A DNA stretch of 9,325 bases, from positions 1 to 9,325 of the forward strand of contig QMTT01000011.1 in the NCBI GenBank assembly GCA_003663565.1, read 5' to 3'. The stretch is from Thermoplasmata archaeon. Lineage in GTDB: Archaea; Thermoplasmatota; B47-G6; B47-G6B; 47-G6. The notes below the pieces were generated by a model. It had not been told where the DNA came from, did not search any database, and worked only from the letters and a program-made list of their open reading frames with translations. Made by a program: the position numbers and the translations under genes. This document shows positions 5,722 through 9,325 of this stretch, piece by piece (position 1 is the first letter of the stretch; each line of letters opens with the position of its first letter).

Positions 5722-7545
5722 TCAAGGTTTCTTAACCTCTATGGCATCAAATGGGCATATGTATGCACACAAACCACAACCATTACAGAGTTCTTTTATT
5801 ATCTCCATTTTCTTTTCTTTTTCATTGAATTTAAGTGCCATACACGCAGTTTTGGATAAACAAAGCCTACAGCCAACACACTTATCTTTTATGATCATTG
5901 CAGTTCCTTTTATTCCTCTTCTTATTGCTTGAAGAGAGCACTCTCTTCTAGCAACAACAGCTTTAGGACCTTTTGATGAAAGTAGCCATTTCATGGCTTC
6001 TATAGAACCTTTCACATCGTATGGATCTATAACTTTTGTTTCTATTCCTATAGCTTCTAGAATCTTTTCTGGAAGTACTCTTCTTTCAGTGATGGGACTT
6101 GTAGGAGTTGGTTGATGTCCAGTCATTGCTACCCACGAGTTATCCAAGATTATCACCTTAACGTTGTCGTTCGCTAGATATGCGTTAATTATTTGAGGAA
6201 TGGTGGCATGGAAAAACGTGGAGTCCCCAACAGTAGCTATAACAATATCTTTTCCCGCCTTAAGAAAACCTCTTGCAAGACCTACTGATGCCCCCATAGA
6301 GAGTTCTGTCCATATTATTTCAAATGGTTTATTCATTGCAAGGATCGTACATCCGATATCTCCTGTTATAATGATTTCCGATGAGTCTAATCCTAAGGAT
6401 TTCATGGCTTCAACAAGTGCGAAGTATGTTACCCTATGAGGGCATCCCGGACAGAAGGTTATTGGTCTCCTGAATCCTTGCACGTTGCTTGAAGGGTTCT
6501 TGGCACGAACCTCTAGTCCAAGAGCTGCTAAGGCATTTGATACTATTTCTGGTGTCATTTCATTATATCCTGGTATGGGTCCTCCAAAGAGTTTTCCAAA
6601 TACTTTGGCCTTTGAACCAATTTCCTGAAGTATTGCCCTGACTTCTCTTTCAATTATTGGATCTATTTCTTCAACTATCAGTATCTTCGTGAACCCTTCC
6701 ACATGTTCTTCAATGAGCTTTTCAGGTATAGGCCATGGAAACCAAAGTCTAAGAACCTTAATTTTTTCTTTGAGGTCATTCATGAGATCCAGTACATAAT
6801 TAGAAGCATTTCCAGCAGTTATTATTAGAATTTCAGAGCCATTTCCAATGGTATCATAATATTTCCTTTTATATATTGCTTCTTTTATCTTCTTGATCTT
6901 ATTCAACGTCTCTTTGTGTTGCTCAAGAACTATTTTCCTCCCAGCTTTAGTGTACTTTGCTATATCCTTTTCAAATGCAAACTCCCGTTTTTTAATTCTT
7001 ATTTCTCCTAATGGGACTGGCTCCTCTGAATGTGCAAGTACTGTTGTACCTCGTAGAATGATAGGTATTTTAAATTCTTCTGAAATGTTAAATGCTAATG
7101 AAACAAAGTTCTTGGCCTCTTTTGGTCTTCTAGGCTCTATAACTGGGCAAGGAGCCATAACAGCGTAATTCCTCGTGTCCTGTTCTACCATGCCTGCATA
7201 TACCCCAGGATCATCTGCTACATAAAAAACTAAACCGCCCTTAACCCCACTGTAAACTGCTGAGAGAAAAGAGTCAGAGGCAACATTCATTCCAGACATT
7301 TTCATTGTTGCTGCCGCTCTAAGTCCTGCCCATGCAGCTGCTATAGCAAGCTCAGCAGCTACTTTTTCATTAACACTCCACTCTACATATACTCGATCAA
7401 GATATTCTTTGTAATCATGTAGTAACGTATCTATGACTTCAGATGATGGCGTTCCAGGGTATCCTGCAACTACGTTAACCCCTGCCTCTAAGAGGCCCCT
7501 AGCTATAGCTTCATTTCCACTCATAAGCCTTATATTTTGTATCAT
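5722..7545 (-). CDS. iorA: Indolepyruvate:ferredoxin oxidoreductase alpha subunit
   Basis: This is the catalytic, thiamine diphosphate-binding subunit. Residue numbers count from an upstream in-frame TTG at 7557. The PYR-type domain has GNEAIARG (14-21), AGYPGTPSSEV (31-41) and NEKVAAELA (63-71). FCPGCPHR (368-375) opens the thiamine domain, with GDIGC (399-403), GDST (444-447) and DN (472-473) as the cofactor and metal motif. The C-terminus is a two-cluster ferredoxin domain with cysteines 560, 563, 566, 572 and 591, 594, 597, 601. I place the start at ATG 7545 (607 residues) because GGGGA (7551-7555) lies five bases upstream. The protein is some 40 residues shorter than the P. furiosus form as I recall it, and reads AGMVEQDTR where that form has SSQNEQDTR. 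Aryl pyruvate is the likely substrate, but a divergent IorA could use another 2-oxoacid. iorB follows directly. Confidence 0.93.
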   Translation of the reverse strand: MIQNIRLMSGNEAIARGLLEAGVNVVAGYPGTPSSEVIDTLLHDYKEYLDRVYVEWSVNEKVAAELAIAAAWAGLRAAATMKMSGMNVASDSFLSAVYSGVKGGLVFYVADDPGVYAGMVEQDTRNYAVMAPCPVIEPRRPKEAKNFVSLAFNISEEFKIPIILRGTTVLAHSEEPVPLGEIRIKKREFAFEKDIAKYTKAGRKIVLEQHKETLNKIKKIKEAIYKRKYYDTIGNGSEILIITAGNASNYVLDLMNDLKEKIKVLRLWFPWPIPEKLIEEHVEGFTKILIVEEIDPIIEREVRAILQEIGSKAKVFGKLFGGPIPGYNEMTPEIVSNALAALGLEVRAKNPSSNVQGFRRPITFCPGCPHRVTYFALVEAMKSLGLDSSEIIITGDIGCTILAMNKPFEIIWTELSMGASVGLARGFLKAGKDIVIATVGDSTFFHATIPQIINAYLANDNVKVIILDNSWVAMTGHQPTPTSPITERRVLPEKILEAIGIETKVIDPYDVKGSIEAMKWLLSSKGPKAVVARRECSLQAIRRGIKGTAMIIKDKCVGCRLCLSKTACMALKFNEKEKKMEIIKELCNGCGLCAYICPFDAIEVKKP

Positions 7546-7590
7546 CTTAATCCCCAAAGTATTAAAGATCTTAGCGACTGCTTCTGGAGT

Positions 7591-7600
7591 TATTTAAAAA
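7591..7600 (-). promoter_or_regulatory. Candidate TATA box of iorAB
   Basis: On the minus strand TTTTTAAATA lies about 50 bases before the iorA ATG at 7545. The predicted transcription start is near 7570, leaving a leader of about 25 bases with the GGGGA site. No AACATGTT palindrome is found here, so iorAB seems to lie outside the proposed local regulon. Confidence 0.45.
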
Positions 7601-7682
7601 TATCATAAATTAATAAACACATGCTAAATTGGTTATTTGCAAGTATTGTCTTATTTTTACAAAACGTCGCTAAGAAAGCCTC

Positions 7683-7694
7683 GCTCTTTAGAGC
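7683..7694. repeat. Small hairpin between malG-like and iorA
   Basis: GCTCT (7683-7687) and AGAGC (7690-7694) form a short inverted repeat just past the T-rich tract of the permease genes, reading on the minus strand. The two-base gap would force at least one pair open in an RNA. It may be incidental or assist termination. The remaining bases between 7601 and 7705 are AT-rich and show no gene. Confidence 0.2.
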
Positions 7695-7705
7695 TGATAG
7701 AAGAT

Positions 7706-7737
7706 TAATAAAAAGAAAAATAAGAGTAAAAATAAAG
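7706..7737 (-). terminator. T-rich terminator after the permease operon
   Basis: Ten bases past the malG-like stop the minus strand becomes a run of T-rich blocks (TTTATTTTTACTCTTATTTTTC and TTTTTATTAATC). Such U-rich transcripts are the normal intrinsic termination signal for archaeal RNA polymerase. It separates the sugar transporter unit from iorAB, which has its own promoter. Confidence 0.55.
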
Positions 7738-7747
7738 TTTGTTTCTT

Positions 7748-9067
7748 TCAGTCTTTTAGCCCACCCAACGTAAGACCTCCTTTGATCCACTTCTGACTAA
7801 CGAAGAACATAATGGACACTGGTAACGCGAATATTATTGCCATTGCCGAGAAATAAGTCCATGAAAGTTCTCTCACATTCCCTAGATCTATGTATAACTG
7901 GACAGCTAACGGTCTGAGACTTTCTTCAGTTATAAGTAAGTTAGCAAGTATGAGTTCTGTCCACCCTCCTATGAAGGCAAATATAGAAACCGTTACAACC
8001 CCTGGTAGTGCCATTGGGAATATTATTTTCCAGACGATCTTCCAATATCCTGCACCATCTACAAGTGCTGCCTCGTCGAAGTCTATTGGTATCGTATCCA
8101 TATATGTTTTAAGTAGCCATGTGTTGAATGGAACGCCACCGGCCGCGTATATAAGAGCTAAGACTGCGAGATTGTTCATGAGTTTAAGCTTTACAAGGAG
8201 GGCATAAAGGGCTATTAACCCCGCTATCCCAAGACCTCCACTCACTTGAGTGAATAGCAAATAAAAGTATAACACGTGATCCCTGCCAACGAACTTTACT
8301 CTTGAGAATGCATATGCTGCTGGTACCACAAAGAGTAACGTGAATGCCACGTTTAAACTAGCAAGGATGAAGCTATTCCTCATATAGGTCAGTGTTTTCC
8401 CTCCAATTTTATATATGTTCACTAGTTTTGGATTTAAGACTGTTATATGGGCGTTTTCAAGTCTAAGTCTCACTTTTTTTGATATCACACCTGATACGTC
8501 ATGTCCCTCAAAGGTGTTATTATTTATTAGTACAAGGTTCTCTGTGGGTATTGGTACATCTTCTATGGAACCCTTATAGATTTTCACAATCACTTCCCTA
8601 GCATTAAAGGATATGCCTGACACAAGTCCCTGAGCGGATGCCTCCTCTGTGAAAACTTTTATGAAGTTTTCACCTTCTGTCTTACTTGTTATATATGCAA
8701 ACTGTAACGTCAGTAGGTATCCTGGGGTTATATTTCCAGAGACATCTCTCATTTCAACTAAAACATCTGTTGTTAAGTTTATGATAGAGATTCTAATCAA
8801 TTCAGCATCAAACATTATGGCATCAGACGTGCTAGCAGATCCTTCATAATGACCAAAGAACACCTCGCGATAGTTTTTGAGCGTAATATCACTTGGAATG
8901 AGGTCTATTTTAGTAGTTGCCAGTGAGCCACTTGGCTTTAGCGAGACCACAAAGGCATAATACACTGGGAATAAGAGTATACCCATGACTATAAGAGCTA
9001 TAAAAGTCATTATGGCAGTCTTAATGAATGTCATTTTCTTCTTTGATTTCGAAATTCTAAAGATCAT
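7748..9067 (-). CDS. MalG-like sugar ABC transporter permease with a large extracytoplasmic insertion
   Basis: This 439-residue inner membrane subunit belongs to the MalFG (binding-protein-dependent transport) family. Helix 1 spans about residues 14-42, followed by SLKPSG and TLKNYREVFFG, as in MalG proteins. Five further helices lie between 228 and 426. The EAA loop that contacts the ATPase is clear: residues 333-355 read EAALVDGAGYWKIVWKIIFPMAL. The unusual part is residues 73-225, a soluble, beta-rich looking region of about 150 residues inserted where ordinary MalG (about 280 residues) goes straight to YMRNS. It should face the outside. The ATG overlaps the TGA of the MalF-like gene by four bases (ATGA), and a GAGGTG site lies at 9075-9080. 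The substrate is probably a sugar or oligosaccharide; which one cannot be told, as the binding protein and ATPase are outside the window. Confidence 0.9.
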   Translation of the reverse strand: MIFRISKSKKKMTFIKTAIMTFIALIVMGILLFPVYYAFVVSLKPSGSLATTKIDLIPSDITLKNYREVFFGHYEGSASTSDAIMFDAELIRISIINLTTDVLVEMRDVSGNITPGYLLTLQFAYITSKTEGENFIKVFTEEASAQGLVSGISFNAREVIVKIYKGSIEDVPIPTENLVLINNNTFEGHDVSGVISKKVRLRLENAHITVLNPKLVNIYKIGGKTLTYMRNSFILASLNVAFTLLFVVPAAYAFSRVKFVGRDHVLYFYLLFTQVSGGLGIAGLIALYALLVKLKLMNNLAVLALIYAAGGVPFNTWLLKTYMDTIPIDFDEAALVDGAGYWKIVWKIIFPMALPGVVTVSIFAFIGGWTELILANLLITEESLRPLAVQLYIDLGNVRELSWTYFSAMAIIFALPVSIMFFVSQKWIKGGLTLGGLKD

Positions 9068-9325
9068 TCAGAAACACCTCTCTGGAGCTTTGATGCTCTC
9101 ATCACAATGTACATGTATACAGCAATTATCAGAGTCGTTATGACCATTGCAGCTGAAGCCCTGCCGTAGTGAGGCATTGACGCACCGAATGCCAATCTAT
9201 AGCCGTAAAGTAGTAAAAATCTGTCCTCGAATAGGCCTGCGTTGTATATAAAAGGTACTAGGAAATACTGGAAGGATGCAGCTGATGTAAGTATTGTAGC
9301 AAACATTATCGACCTGCTGACGAGA
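9064..9325 (-). CDS. MalF-like sugar ABC transporter permease, C-terminal end (partial)
   Basis: The frame is open to the right window edge and ends with TGA at 9066-9064, giving about 86 visible residues. Visible are IMFATILTSAASFQYFLVPFIYNAG, a YGYRLAF segment, a RASAAMVITTLIIAVYMYIVMRASK membrane helix and a short cytoplasmic tail RGVSE. This matches the last helices of MalF-type permeases; the EAA loop would lie just outside the window. An internal ATG at 9306 is not the start, because the frame continues upstream without a stop. It forms a heterodimer with the MalG-like protein encoded next, to which it is coupled by a four-base overlap. Confidence 0.8.
   Translation of the reverse strand, partial: LVSRSIMFATILTSAASFQYFLVPFIYNAGLFEDRFLLLYGYRLAFGASMPHYGRASAAMVITTLIIAVYMYIVMRASKLQRGVSE

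Noticed and set aside
7590..7790. Open frame of 66 codons on the minus strand past the malG-like stop
   Set aside because: It begins inside the malG-like gene in another frame, runs through the T-rich terminator and has a low-complexity composition. No ribosome binding site or family resemblance.
1..9325. CRISPR array, tRNA or rRNA genes
   Set aside because: No regularly spaced repeats, no tRNA-like cloverleaf with a TTCRANYC arm and no conserved rRNA segments were seen on either strand.

Overview
The window looks like part of a hyperthermophilic archaeal chromosome. Most start codons are preceded by GGTG or GGTGAT-type ribosome binding sites, TATA-like boxes sit about 40-50 bases upstream of several starts, ATA and AGA/AGG codons are frequent, and there is a ferredoxin-linked 2-oxoacid oxidoreductase and a Bat-type (HTH_10) regulator. 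The gene content would fit Thermococcales or a relative, but the IorA protein differs enough from the Pyrococcus furiosus form as I remember it that I do not assign a genus. Every gene I can support lies on the minus strand, so the description runs from high to low coordinates.

Right side (9325-7748): the 3' end of a MalF-like and a complete MalG-like sugar ABC permease, coupled by an ATGA overlap and followed by a T-rich terminator. The MalG-like protein carries an extra soluble region of about 150 residues after its first membrane helix. Next (7545-5121) is iorA-iorB, the two subunits of indolepyruvate (arylpyruvate):ferredoxin oxidoreductase, with its own TATA box. The gap 5120-4686 has no intact gene. 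It holds a GC-rich hairpin like the ends of IS200/IS605 (TnpB) elements, an adjoining stretch that can fold into an RNA-like structure, and the promoter of the next gene.

Centre and left (4676-1): a Bat-like HTH_10 regulator, a ComB-family (2-phosphosulfolactate phosphatase-like) protein, and a tight three-gene operon: a TIM-barrel 'PEP hydrolase' family protein, a Tm-1-like/UPF0261 protein, and a DUF1097-like membrane protein. The 5' end of one more gene reaches the left window edge. In the plant Tm-1 resistance protein the UPF0261 and TIM-barrel parts are one polypeptide; here they are adjacent separate genes.

The most interesting signal is regulatory. A palindrome with core AACATGTT, always followed on the minus strand by a GGG, occurs three times. 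Each copy lies about 45-60 bases upstream of the first gene of a minus-strand unit (the left-edge gene, the TIM-barrel/Tm-1/DUF1097 operon and the ComB-like gene), at or just upstream of the likely TATA position. I propose a small local regulon, with the neighbouring Bat-like protein as the obvious but unproven candidate regulator. It may control an uncharacterised pathway for a small organic acid or phospho/sulfo-acid. The second point of interest is the possible orphan TnpB-type right end or omega-RNA-like remnant next to the regulator gene.
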